From NCBI GenBank assembly GCA_017608295.1, contig JAFCGF010000007.1, forward strand, positions 1-64,000: a DNA stretch of 64,000 bases. The letters run 5' to 3'. Within the stretch, counting starts at the first letter, position 1, and each line of letters opens with the position of its first letter. The notes under the pieces were generated by a model. It searched no databases. It worked only from the letters and a program-made list of their open reading frames with translations, and was not told where the DNA came from. This document shows positions 31,823-39,479 of this stretch, piece by piece. This stretch comes from Candidatus Woesearchaeota archaeon. GTDB lineage: Archaea > Nanoarchaeota > Nanoarchaeia > Woesearchaeales > JAGVZT01. Position numbers and translations under genes: made by a program.

Positions 31823-32698
31823 TCACTCCCAATAGCCTTGCGCTCTCATTTCATCCCACTTATCAAGGATTCCTTTATTTGTTTCTATGATATCAGTAGT
31901 CTCAATCTCTTCCCCAGTCAAGTATTTGATTATATCGATTAAATAGGTTTTATTTCCTGTCAGACTTGAATGGCCGCCTGTGGGATATTCTATACAGGTT
32001 ATTGGCTTATTTGCAGCAAGCATTTTCTTTCGCAAAATCTCTGCAGGCTCCGTATAGACCATTGTATCCTCTTTAGAAACCACAACAAGTACATTAGCAG
32101 AAACCTTATCGTAATCGGCATTCTTAACGAAATCATGAATCCTATCATACATTCTAGTGTCCTGAAAAGGTGCGCCAAATCCTATCAAAATAATAGTTTT
32201 AACAGGGGAAAAAAGATTTGCCTCAAGTATTGCCCATGAACCTAACGAAAAACCGGCAATATGAATATTTTCCTTGTCAATCATAGGATTATTATAAGCC
32301 GTATCTAGCATAAGTTCGCTAATGCCTTTTGCTTCCTCTAAACTGTCATCAAGTGCTTCTAGTTTTAAAAAGCTTCTTTCAGGAATCCAGACAATAAAAC
32401 CTGCTTCAGATAAAGTTTCGGCAATCTTACGTAATTCGAAAGGCTCAAAGGTTTTGTAGCCTCCTCCATGGTTATAGATGACCAAAGGATAGGGTTGATT
32501 TATGTCGTCGGGTTTCTCGACAATCACGTGAAAGGCTGTCCCCTCGTAAGCCACATGGAAATCGTCGGACTGCTCCTCGAAGGAGTCAGTATTCGTCACT
32601 TTGAAGGGTGTGTTGAGAAGAAAAGCCACGGCTAGAAGGAGGGCGGAAATACCCAGAATCAAGACAGTCTTTTTTGATTTCCCAAAGATTCCTAGCAA
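31823..32698 (-). CDS. Membrane-anchored alpha/beta hydrolase
   Basis: The 291-residue protein has an N-terminal anchor helix (TVLILGISALLLAVAFLL) and an outward alpha/beta-hydrolase fold. The nucleophile elbow is GFSLGSW, the acid is probably in VVVSKEDTMVY, and the histidine is in PTGGHSSL. The oxyanion region YNHGGGYKTF is typical of dienelactone-hydrolase or prolyl-oligopeptidase relatives. It is the first gene of the leftward trio with the ASST-like and sulfatase-like genes. Together they look like a set for external ester or sulfate chemistry. The substrate is unknown. Its composition matches the A+T-rich cassette. Confidence 0.75.
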   Translation of the reverse strand: MLGIFGKSKKTVLILGISALLLAVAFLLNTPFKVTNTDSFEEQSDDFHVAYEGTAFHVIVEKPDDINQPYPLVIYNHGGGYKTFEPFELRKIAETLSEAGFIVWIPERSFLKLEALDDSLEEAKGISELMLDTAYNNPMIDKENIHIAGFSLGSWAILEANLFSPVKTIILIGFGAPFQDTRMYDRIHDFVKNADYDKVSANVLVVVSKEDTMVYTEPAEILRKKMLAANKPITCIEYPTGGHSSLTGNKTYLIDIIKYLTGEEIETTDIIETNKGILDKWDEMRAQGYWE

Positions 32699-32802
32699 TA
32701 TAATCCCCTTTAGGAAGATAATTTAGCCTGCATACTTAAATTTTAGTGTGGCTGAACAGGAAAATGAAAAGAAAAAAGAAATAAAACACAGGGCTCTACG
32801 CT

Positions 32803-32994
32803 CTAAGAGCCCAGGACCTTATCGAAATAGCTCATCGGCTTGATGTCCGTGATGGTCGTTTTATGGACAACCCACTTGCCATCCTGGCTCTTGGACACGA
32901 AGCTTTCGATGATGGGCTGCTTTGAGAGCTGTTCGAGCTTCTTCTCTCCTAGTACCACTGGCTCGTTCTCATTCATTTTCTGTTCGTCTGTCAT
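32803..32994 (-). CDS. Small acidic hypothetical protein
   Basis: The 63-residue product (MTDEQKMNENEPVVLGEK...) has no membrane segment or known motif. The C-terminal half is a mix of charged and hydrophobic residues (KWVVHKTTITDIKPMSYFDKVLGS). The ATG at 32994 has AAGGTGA five bases upstream; a GTG at 33003 would add three residues. It stands alone between the hydrolase and nitroreductase genes. A good ribosome site supports it being real. Confidence 0.5.
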   Translation of the reverse strand: MTDEQKMNENEPVVLGEKKLEQLSKQPIIESFVSKSQDGKWVVHKTTITDIKPMSYFDKVLGS

Positions 32995-33172
32995 GTTTTT
33001 CACCTTCTGTTGGTTTTCCTTTCACAGGCTCCGGAGCGCTCATATGGGTTGCGCCTGGAATTCCGGCAGAGTTCCGGAGAGAACGGCAATGCAGGTGAGG
33101 GAGCCGGGAATCTTCCGAAAAAAACGCCTCAGACCGAAAGGTATTTATGGTATCTAGGGTAACTCTCCAACT

Positions 33173-33889
33173 ATGGAAATCCTTCATGCAATCAAGACGA
33201 GACGCTCAATCAGAGAGTACATGGATGTCCCTGTCGAATGGGAGAAGGTTGGCATTGTCCTTGAGGCAGGCCGCCTGTCGCCCTCAGCAGGGAATACCCA
33301 GGAATGGAATTTCGTTGTCGTGACAGAAGCGGGGCTTCGGGAGCAGATCGCTGAGAGCTGTGTCGACGCCTTATGGATGGCCACTGCCCCTGTGCACATC
33401 ATCATCACCGCGAATGTCGAGCCGATTGCCCGGAATTATGGGGTACGGGGAGAACGGCTGTATTGCATCCAGGACTGCGCAGTTGCCGCAACCCAGATGA
33501 TGCTTGCCGCAGTGTCGCAGGGGTTGGGAACGTGCTGGGTCGGAGCCTTTGACGAGCATGCTATCCGCCGTTTTGTCGGCATACCCGACAGCATCAGGCC
33601 GCAATTGATTCTTACTCTTGGCTATCCTGATGAGTCCCCGGATATGCCTGCCCGGAAGCCCCTTGAGAACATAGTCTACCTGAACAGCTACGGCAACCGC
33701 ATCAAGGACATCGGCTTTGTCCTGAAGGACTATGATGTCGTCGGTCGTGCGGTCGAAGCAGGCAAAGAGGCGATGGAACACCTCAAGAAAAAGGCGCAGA
33801 AGAAGATGTCCGAAGCCTCTTTAAAGGAGAAGCTCGGGGCCCAGAAAGAGGCACTGAAGAATAAGCTCAAGAAGAAAAAGAAGAAGTAG
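33173..33889 (+). CDS. Nitroreductase-family flavoprotein
   Basis: The 238-residue FMN enzyme transfers electrons from NAD(P)H to nitro, quinone or other acceptors. The FMN-binding start IKTRRSIREYMDVPV is present, followed by AGRLSPSAGNTQEWNFVVV, the QDCAVAATQMMLAA helix and the GTCWVGAF strand. Family members are usually about 180 residues; here a ~55-residue lysine-rich tail (KKKAQKKMSEASLKEK, ending KKKKKK) is added, perhaps for RNA or membrane contact. A TATA-like element lies about 30 bases before the ATG. The 3' end overlaps the converging nadM by 23 bases. Confidence 0.82.
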   Translation: MEILHAIKTRRSIREYMDVPVEWEKVGIVLEAGRLSPSAGNTQEWNFVVVTEAGLREQIAESCVDALWMATAPVHIIITANVEPIARNYGVRGERLYCIQDCAVAATQMMLAAVSQGLGTCWVGAFDEHAIRRFVGIPDSIRPQLILTLGYPDESPDMPARKPLENIVYLNSYGNRIKDIGFVLKDYDVVGRAVEAGKEAMEHLKKKAQKKMSEASLKEKLGAQKEALKNKLKKKKKK

Positions 33890-34394
33890 TGTCTTTCATC
33901 CTGTCAACTGCATCTATGCCACTGAGTATGCTGGCAACTGGCTCAGGCACCATCTGTTTCCACTGCTGATCTTCGTTTGCGAGGTATTCCCGTACAATCG
34001 TGGCGCTCACTCCCTCTACAAGCTCGTGCATCACGACATCGTAGCCCGCTGCTGTGAAGAGCTCCTCATTCACCGGGTTATTGGTGTAGATTGCTGAGAA
34101 CTCTCCCACTATGGTTTCTATGTGTGAGACCCATTTAGGATAATTATGGATGTCCGGGATATGATATATAGTATAGAGGTTTTCAGGGATTTTCGCTTCA
34201 AGCGTGGCGCGTATCATCTGCTCCCGTTCATAGCTCGTGAAGGGGTTGTCTTTTGTGTGCGAGTACTGCGCGCTTCCGATACCTATCTTGACTGAGCCGC
34301 GCTCCTCGATGATTTTCAGGATGGTATCGAGATGCCCTATATGAAAGGGCTGGAACCTGCCGATGACGAGTCCCGGAGCCTGCATACTCTCCAT
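33867..34394 (-). CDS. nadM: Nicotinamide-nucleotide adenylyltransferase, archaeal type
   Basis: The enzyme joins NMN and ATP to make NAD. The nucleotidyltransferase core LVIGRFQPFHIGHLDTI contains the HxGH motif, and the late GVSATIVREYL stands for the ISGTxxR phosphate loop of the archaeal NadM family. The product is 175 residues. Three in-frame ATGs (34412, 34394, 34385) are possible; I chose 34394 because a TATA-like TTTTTATATC lies about 30 bases upstream, giving a leaderless message. The tail overlaps the nitroreductase gene, and the start faces the membrane-protein gene. Confidence 0.88.
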   Translation of the reverse strand: MESMQAPGLVIGRFQPFHIGHLDTILKIIEERGSVKIGIGSAQYSHTKDNPFTSYEREQMIRATLEAKIPENLYTIYHIPDIHNYPKWVSHIETIVGEFSAIYTNNPVNEELFTAAGYDVVMHELVEGVSATIVREYLANEDQQWKQMVPEPVASILSGIDAVDRMKDTTSSFSS

Positions 34395-34447
34395 GAATGT
34401 GCAAGGTTTCATGAAGATATAAAAATCTAGTGCTGCTTACAGGGTTT

Positions 34448-35131
34448 ATGGGGCTCGATACGCGGAGACTACTCACCTGGATTGCAGGGATTGCGCTTGC
34501 GTTTGCCCTGCTCTTGCTCTCTGTGCAGTGGCTCGCCTTTGATGAAGCATTCTATTATACGCATCTCGAGAAGCACGAGAGCTATAGCCGCTTCGAGAGC
34601 CGCGAGGTGGTTGACGCGACGGTTACCGGCCTGCTGGACTTCTTCCGCGGGGAGCTGGAGAATCCTCCCGAGCTATTAGGTGAGGCAGAGAGCTCTCATC
34701 TCGTGGATGTGAAGCTACTGCTTGACAGGACGCGGGTGGTGTGTGTAGCGTTACTATGTATATTTACAGCCAACATCATCCGGGCGGCTCGCGCCTGCGA
34801 GAAGCAAAGAAAACGTCTCGTTGTTGTTAGCAGCTACCTGCACTACGGAGGAATTGCTACGCTTGGGCTTTGCCTCTTGCTTGCTGTTGCTGCTCTATTC
34901 TTCCAGCCGATGTTTATCCTGTTCCACAATGTCTTCTTTCCCCAGGGCAACTGGCTCTTTCCCATGGACAGCACGCTGATTATGCTGTTTCCACGGGGAT
35001 TCTTCTTCGACCTGTTCGTCGCTGTCATCGTGCGGACTGCATTGCTTGGCCTCAGTGCGCTGATGCTCGGGCACATCGTGCAGAAATCTATTTGTTGGCT
35101 ATCTTCCAGAGGCGCTCGAAGCGCTTCCTGA
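34448..35131 (+). CDS. DUF1461 (TIGR01906-type) integral membrane protein
   Basis: The 227-residue protein has four or five membrane segments: near 8-28, 95-115, 130-155 and 180-215. The signature LFHNVFFPQGNWLFPMDSTLIMLFPRGFFFDL matches the conserved C-terminal block of the DUF1461 family (cited by span only: about residues 155-186). The function of the family is not established. The loop between the first and second helix contains a charged segment on the outer side. Its last 44 bases overlap the converging TrmB-like regulator, so both cannot be transcribed freely past the stop. Confidence 0.78.
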   Translation: MGLDTRRLLTWIAGIALAFALLLLSVQWLAFDEAFYYTHLEKHESYSRFESREVVDATVTGLLDFFRGELENPPELLGEAESSHLVDVKLLLDRTRVVCVALLCIFTANIIRAARACEKQRKRLVVVSSYLHYGGIATLGLCLLLAVAALFFQPMFILFHNVFFPQGNWLFPMDSTLIMLFPRGFFFDLFVAVIVRTALLGLSALMLGHIVQKSICWLSSRGARSAS

Positions 35132-35798
35132 AGCCATCGGCAAGGGTCTCGTTGTGGATGACGATGCCCAGGGGATTGCTTGTTGAGAGGAGCATAATCG
35201 CCACTTTGTTTCCAAAGATGCGCACGCTTTCTGGTGAGAGCTCTTCTGAGGTGAGGTAGCGGCGCTTCTGCAGCTTATTCGGGACAAGCTCCTCGAAGCG
35301 CTGGTCATAGATCATCCTGCTTTGTATTCCATGCTTCATGGTCTGCTTCGTGAATCTCTGGAGGTAATGCCGCAGAAGCTTCTCAGCGCGGAGCGCAGGC
35401 CCATAGCCCAGGTAGTCATGCTTTTCCTTGAGCATCATCTCGTAGATGGACTGAAGCCCTCCAATACCGGAGTAGTGCTGGACCTGCTCACCTTTCTGGG
35501 AGTCGTCATGCATCCGCTCCAGTGCCGGAAGCACCTGTTCCATGAGGTGCAGTTGCTCTGCCGCCCCTTCCTTGAGCTTGCGCGGGTGCACAGGCGCGAA
35601 ACGCCTGCTGCCATCAAGAGTGACTGCATTGACCAGGCCTTTGGATTCCAGTCGTGCGAGAGTAGAGTACACAGAAGTGCGGTGCATGCCCACAGTATTC
35701 ACAATCTCTGTCGCAGAACTCTTGCCTTCTCTGAGGAGAGCCAGATAGACCTCTGCTTCATTGGAAGTGAGGCCTGCCTGTTCTAGGCTATTTTTCAT
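35088..35798 (-). CDS. TrmB-family transcriptional regulator
   Basis: The 236-residue protein has an N-terminal winged HTH (AGLTSNEAEVYLALLREGKS, then SATEIVNTVGMHRTSVYSTLARLESKGLV, residues ~6-55), a coiled linker (about 80-105) and a C-terminal region that includes the PLD-like YGPALRAEKLLRHY and SEELSPESVRIFGNKVAIML strands found in sugar-sensing TrmB proteins. It diverges from the PrkA operon, with a 22-bp palindrome between the two start sites, so it very likely controls that operon and itself. The ATG at 35798 has a GGGGG stretch upstream; the alternative upstream start is a TTG. Confidence 0.8.
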   Translation of the reverse strand: MKNSLEQAGLTSNEAEVYLALLREGKSSATEIVNTVGMHRTSVYSTLARLESKGLVNAVTLDGSRRFAPVHPRKLKEGAAEQLHLMEQVLPALERMHDDSQKGEQVQHYSGIGGLQSIYEMMLKEKHDYLGYGPALRAEKLLRHYLQRFTKQTMKHGIQSRMIYDQRFEELVPNKLQKRRYLTSEELSPESVRIFGNKVAIMLLSTSNPLGIVIHNETLADGFRKRFERLWKIANK

Positions 35799-35824
35799 GT
35801 TCCCCCGTCTATTCAATTGGCCCT

Positions 35825-35872
35825 TTTATTTAAAAATGTTGTCATACAGATGACAACAAGGATTTATATAGC
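35825..35872. promoter_or_regulatory. Divergent promoter with 22-bp palindromic operator
   Basis: Between the TrmB-like gene and the kinase operon lies a perfect palindrome at 35837-35858, with 9-bp arms TGTTGTCAT and ATGACAACA around ACAG. A leftward AT-rich TATA-like stretch (TTTAAATAAAAG, read leftward, 35824-35835) and a rightward box GATTTATATAG (35861-35871) flank it directly. The site is thus placed to affect both promoters. Confidence 0.65.
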
Positions 35873-35889
35873 TAAAAGGTCGTATTTAG

Positions 35890-36106
35890 CACGGGAAACT
35901 CTCCACTAATGCGGGTGAAGGGCAAGTTTGATTCCCTTATTACGTAAGAACTGGAACATTTGTTCCATAGGTTTGGCCAGATGAAGAATAATTGTTGGAA
36001 AATTCCATTTTTAAGCTCGTGCACACTATTGCAGGGGGAGGAATCGCACGAATAGGAAAAGCTAGAGAGAACACTAGAAGGACGGTATAGAAAAGAGGTG
36101 AGTGAG
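35890..36106 (+). other. Long structured leader of the PrkA operon
   Basis: The predicted transcript has about 215 bases before the first gene. It holds hairpins at 35917-35938 (AAGGG/CCCTT), 35952-35967 (TGGAACA-TT-TGTTCCA), 35995-36006 (TGGAA/TTCCA) and 36017-36051 (TCGTGC/GCACGA), plus a 12-codon ORF (35909-35947) that starts about 17 bases after the likely start site. Most genes here are nearly leaderless, so this leader is exceptional and may be regulatory. Confidence 0.4.
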
Positions 36107-38302
36107 ATGAGTGAGAGCGAAGAGAGCCAGAAGAAAGACGGCTTGTCAAAACTAGTCGACCGCGACACCTATAAGAAGCTACACTGGGAAGGTACCTTTG
36201 ATGAGTACCTCGACATTGTGCGCAAAAACCCCCTGGTCACAAGAAACGCGCATGAGCGGCTCTATGACATCATCATGTCCTACGACATGGAGATGGTCAC
36301 GGTATTCGGAAAGAAACTGCCACACTACAATATCTTTGATGATCCTGAGTTCGACGGAAAGGACAGGCTCTATGGCCTGGACGAGCCCCTGAGCCAGCTT
36401 GTCGAAATCATTAAGGCAGGAGCCAACGAGTGGGAGGTTGACAAGAGGCTTATCCTCTTATATGGGCCTGTTGGCACTGCTAAGTCAACCATCGCGCGTA
36501 TCCTCAAGAAATACTCTGAGCACTATTCAAAAACAGAGGAGGGCGCACTGTACACCTTTGCCCTTGACCCGAATCTTGAGGAAATTAGCCTTGAAGATGT
36601 CGACTGGGAGGGTGTCGCTGCCCGTGAGGGCCAGTCATTCGACACTGATGAGATAAAGCGGGCTTATCTTGATGAGGAAGTTCCCTGGATTCTCGCCAGC
36701 GACTCGCGCGTCTCTAATCCCCTCATCGAGGACCCCCTGAAGCTCATTCCCCCAGAGGCGAGGACCGAGTTCCTCAAGGACATGAACAAGGGAAAGAAGA
36801 AAAAGAAGGACAAGATCAAAATATTCGGTGACATGAACCCACAGACCCGGTTCATGGTGCATGCCCTGACTGAATTATATGGCGGGGACTGGACCAAGGT
36901 CATCGATAAGCACGTTGTTGTGCAGCGAATTGTCCTCTCTGAAATCGATAAGGTGGGAGTGACCACTTTCGAGCCGGGCGACGAGAAGAACCAGGACTCA
37001 ACTGACCTGACCGGTGACGTGAACTGGATTAACGTGCCTAAATATGGTTCAGATGCTGATCCGCGTGCCTTCAGCTTTGACGGCGAGTTCCACAAGGGAA
37101 ACAGAGGAATCTTGGAATTTGTCGAGGTGCTGAAGCTCGACCCGGAGTTCCTGTACATCCTGCTCGGCGCTACTGCCGAAAGAAAGGTCAAGCCAAAGAA
37201 GCAGCCTCAGACCTCTATTGATCTCGTCCCCATAGGACATACGAACCCGTTCGAGATGATTCGTATGATGGACGACGAGTCCATGGAAGCCTTCAGGGAC
37301 AGGATCATCAGGATTGACATCCCGTACGTGCTGCGCTGGGAAGACGAGATTCGCATCTACCAGAAGAGCTTCAACGATGAGACAATAACCGAGAAGCACC
37401 TCGCCCCGCACACCCTGGACATTATCGGGCTGTGGACCTTGCTCACCAGATATGAGCCCACAAAGGACAACCGTATTAGTCCCATAAAGAAGGCGAAGCT
37501 GCTGAACGGAGAGATGCTGCCTGGATTCGCTCCCGAGACAGTTCGGAATCTGCTCGACAACGCCGGCCCCGACGAGGGCATGCATGGCATCTCGCCTCGA
37601 TTTATCCAGAACGTGGTTGGGAAGCTGCTCGCACGCGTCCCAGAGGATACCTCGGAGGAGTACCCGGACGGCTGCCTCAACCCCTTCAACCTGCTGCCTG
37701 CGCTCGAGGAGGAGCTGTACAGGAGTACCACAGTGGGCTCTGAGGAAAGGGACATGTACGTCGAGCTGCTCGACTTCGTGAGGATGGAGTACATGAACAT
37801 CCTCCAGAATGAGGTTCGCAAAGCGATTATTGACGATGAGAACGCATTGCACAGGCTGTTCGACAACTACGTAAGCAACGTGACCGCGTATGTGAACAAA
37901 GATAAAGTGCTCAATTCAGTCACTAAGAAGCTGGACGACCCGAACGAGGACCTGATGCGCTCAATCGAAGAGAAGCTTGACCCCGCCATCACCGCGATGC
38001 AAAGGGACGAGTTCCGAAACGAGGTTGTGAACCACATGGCGAGTATCCTCCACTCTGGAAAGACCTTTGATTACGCGACCAATGAGCAATTGCGAAGGGC
38101 TGTGGAGCTCAAGCTGTTCGATGACACAAAGGACTCGATTCTCATCCACCAGCACGGTGCTGTGATGTTGAACCCCGAGACAGAGGAATTCATTGATAGG
38201 GTACGCACAAAATTAGTTGATAATGGGTATTGTCCCATCTGCGCAGACCATCTGCTTGATGCAGCGACCTCATTGTTGAACAGGGCTGACCCGGAGAATT
38301 AA
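36107..38302 (+). CDS. prkA: PrkA/YeaG-family serine protein kinase, copy 1
   Basis: The 731-residue protein begins with WEGTFDEYLDIVRKNP after ~25 residues, the opening of the PrkA AAA domain. Walker A is GPVGTAKS at about 120-127. The YHVNP-like switch is seen as GNRGILEFVEVLK, and the C-terminal kinase-like domain ends in CPICADHLL near residue 715. The family phosphorylates proteins under starvation or stress in bacteria. Compared with copy 2, the internal zinc-finger cysteines before the DPLKLIPPEARTEFL segment are missing here, though a late CPIC pair is present. The ATG at 36107 has GAGGTGA upstream. The gene leads the operon and is followed by DUF444 two bases later. Confidence 0.88.
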   Translation: MSESEESQKKDGLSKLVDRDTYKKLHWEGTFDEYLDIVRKNPLVTRNAHERLYDIIMSYDMEMVTVFGKKLPHYNIFDDPEFDGKDRLYGLDEPLSQLVEIIKAGANEWEVDKRLILLYGPVGTAKSTIARILKKYSEHYSKTEEGALYTFALDPNLEEISLEDVDWEGVAAREGQSFDTDEIKRAYLDEEVPWILASDSRVSNPLIEDPLKLIPPEARTEFLKDMNKGKKKKKDKIKIFGDMNPQTRFMVHALTELYGGDWTKVIDKHVVVQRIVLSEIDKVGVTTFEPGDEKNQDSTDLTGDVNWINVPKYGSDADPRAFSFDGEFHKGNRGILEFVEVLKLDPEFLYILLGATAERKVKPKKQPQTSIDLVPIGHTNPFEMIRMMDDESMEAFRDRIIRIDIPYVLRWEDEIRIYQKSFNDETITEKHLAPHTLDIIGLWTLLTRYEPTKDNRISPIKKAKLLNGEMLPGFAPETVRNLLDNAGPDEGMHGISPRFIQNVVGKLLARVPEDTSEEYPDGCLNPFNLLPALEEELYRSTTVGSEERDMYVELLDFVRMEYMNILQNEVRKAIIDDENALHRLFDNYVSNVTAYVNKDKVLNSVTKKLDDPNEDLMRSIEEKLDPAITAMQRDEFRNEVVNHMASILHSGKTFDYATNEQLRRAVELKLFDDTKDSILIHQHGAVMLNPETEEFIDRVRTKLVDNGYCPICADHLLDAATSLLNRADPEN

Positions 38303-38303
38303 G

Positions 38304-39467
38304 ATGAGCCCGGACAACGGGTCCGGCGAAAATTTCACGCTGCCGGACATCGAGCAGGAGGAAAAACGTTTCGAGGAGATTGTAAAGGGTAAAATCAAGA
38401 AGGATTTTACCAAGTACATCACCAAGCCCGGCGTCTTTGTTCCTGGCAAGGGGAATAAGAAATATAAGATTACTATTCCCCATGTCGACCTGCCCAGGTT
38501 CCGCTTTGGCAATAAGGGAGACGGAGGAGGCGTAGGTCAGGGAGAGGGCGAGGAAGGCGACAAGGTCCAGCCTGGTGACCCTAACCAGCCAGGCGATGAG
38601 GAAGGTGAGCCAGGAGAGGATGCAGGAGAGCACGGCATCGAGCTCGAGTTCAGCCTCGAAGAGATTCTCGAGATGATTGCCGAGGACTGGGAGCTGCCGA
38701 ATATCCAGCCCAAGGGCAAAAAGCTCATTGAGTCTGAGAAGTTCACCTATCGCGGGCTTCGCCGGATTGGTCCAAAAGCTTTGCTGTCTCGTAGGCGTAC
38801 GTTCAAGGAGGCCTACTTCAGGGCTATTTCCACTGGGCAAATTAAGCCGGGCGACCCTGCGAACTTCTATCCCATCAAAAAAGATAGGCGATATAGGTCG
38901 TGGACCTATGAGAAGGAACCCGAGGAATCGGCTTTGATTTTTTTCCTTAGGGATTATTCCGGATCGATGAGCAAGGAGAAGACTGATATCTTGAGAGTAT
39001 CTGATTGGATACTGGATAGCTGGCTCTCGCTGCACTACAAGGGTGTAGAGCGAGTGTATGTCGTGCACGATACTGAAGCGAAAGTGGTGGATGAGGAGGA
39101 GTACTACGGCTTATCAATAGGGGGTGGCACGCAAATCTCCTCGGGATACCAGAAAATCGCCGAGCTTCTGGAGACGGAATACAACCCGCATGAGTGGAAC
39201 GTCTATATCTTCCAGGGCACTGACGGCGAGAACTTTGGTGGCGACTCGGAAGAGTGCGTCAAGATTCTCGAGGAGAGGCTGCTCCCCCACCTGAATATGA
39301 TAGGAATCAATGTGGTGAAGCCGGGCAACTGGAACTCATGGGCCACTTTTAAGAAGGACATGGAGGATGTGTATGGGGATAACCACAATATTGTGCGCAC
39401 TGCCGACACATCCAGCGAGGAAGATATCAAGGACACCATCAAGAGTTTCCTTAGCGAGAGGGAGTAG
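38304..39467 (+). CDS. yeaH: DUF444/YeaH-like protein with vWA domain
   Basis: The 387-residue protein is the family partner of PrkA. The N-terminal third is charged and includes a glycine/acidic low-complexity stretch (about 70-110). The C-terminal von Willebrand A domain has the metal site DYSGS (residues 217-221), the later threonine in GGGTQISSG and the aspartate in GTDGENFGGD. The TFKEAYFRAISTGQIKPG segment and LSRRRTFKEA region are typical. In bacteria the protein is coexpressed with the kinase, and it may be a substrate or scaffold. Gaps on both sides are short (2 and 12 bases), which supports one operon. Confidence 0.88.
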   Translation: MSPDNGSGENFTLPDIEQEEKRFEEIVKGKIKKDFTKYITKPGVFVPGKGNKKYKITIPHVDLPRFRFGNKGDGGGVGQGEGEEGDKVQPGDPNQPGDEEGEPGEDAGEHGIELEFSLEEILEMIAEDWELPNIQPKGKKLIESEKFTYRGLRRIGPKALLSRRRTFKEAYFRAISTGQIKPGDPANFYPIKKDRRYRSWTYEKEPEESALIFFLRDYSGSMSKEKTDILRVSDWILDSWLSLHYKGVERVYVVHDTEAKVVDEEEYYGLSIGGGTQISSGYQKIAELLETEYNPHEWNVYIFQGTDGENFGGDSEECVKILEERLLPHLNMIGINVVKPGNWNSWATFKKDMEDVYGDNHNIVRTADTSSEEDIKDTIKSFLSERE

Positions 39468-39479
39468 GAGGGGATAATC

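Noticed and set aside
37049..37852. Leftward frame of 267 codons inside prkA
   Set aside because: It is a shadow of the kinase; no promoter or ribosome site and no similarity to known proteins.
38190..39068. Leftward frame of 292 codons opposite the DUF444 gene
   Set aside because: It overlaps the strongly supported DUF444 gene and reads as an unstructured mixture.
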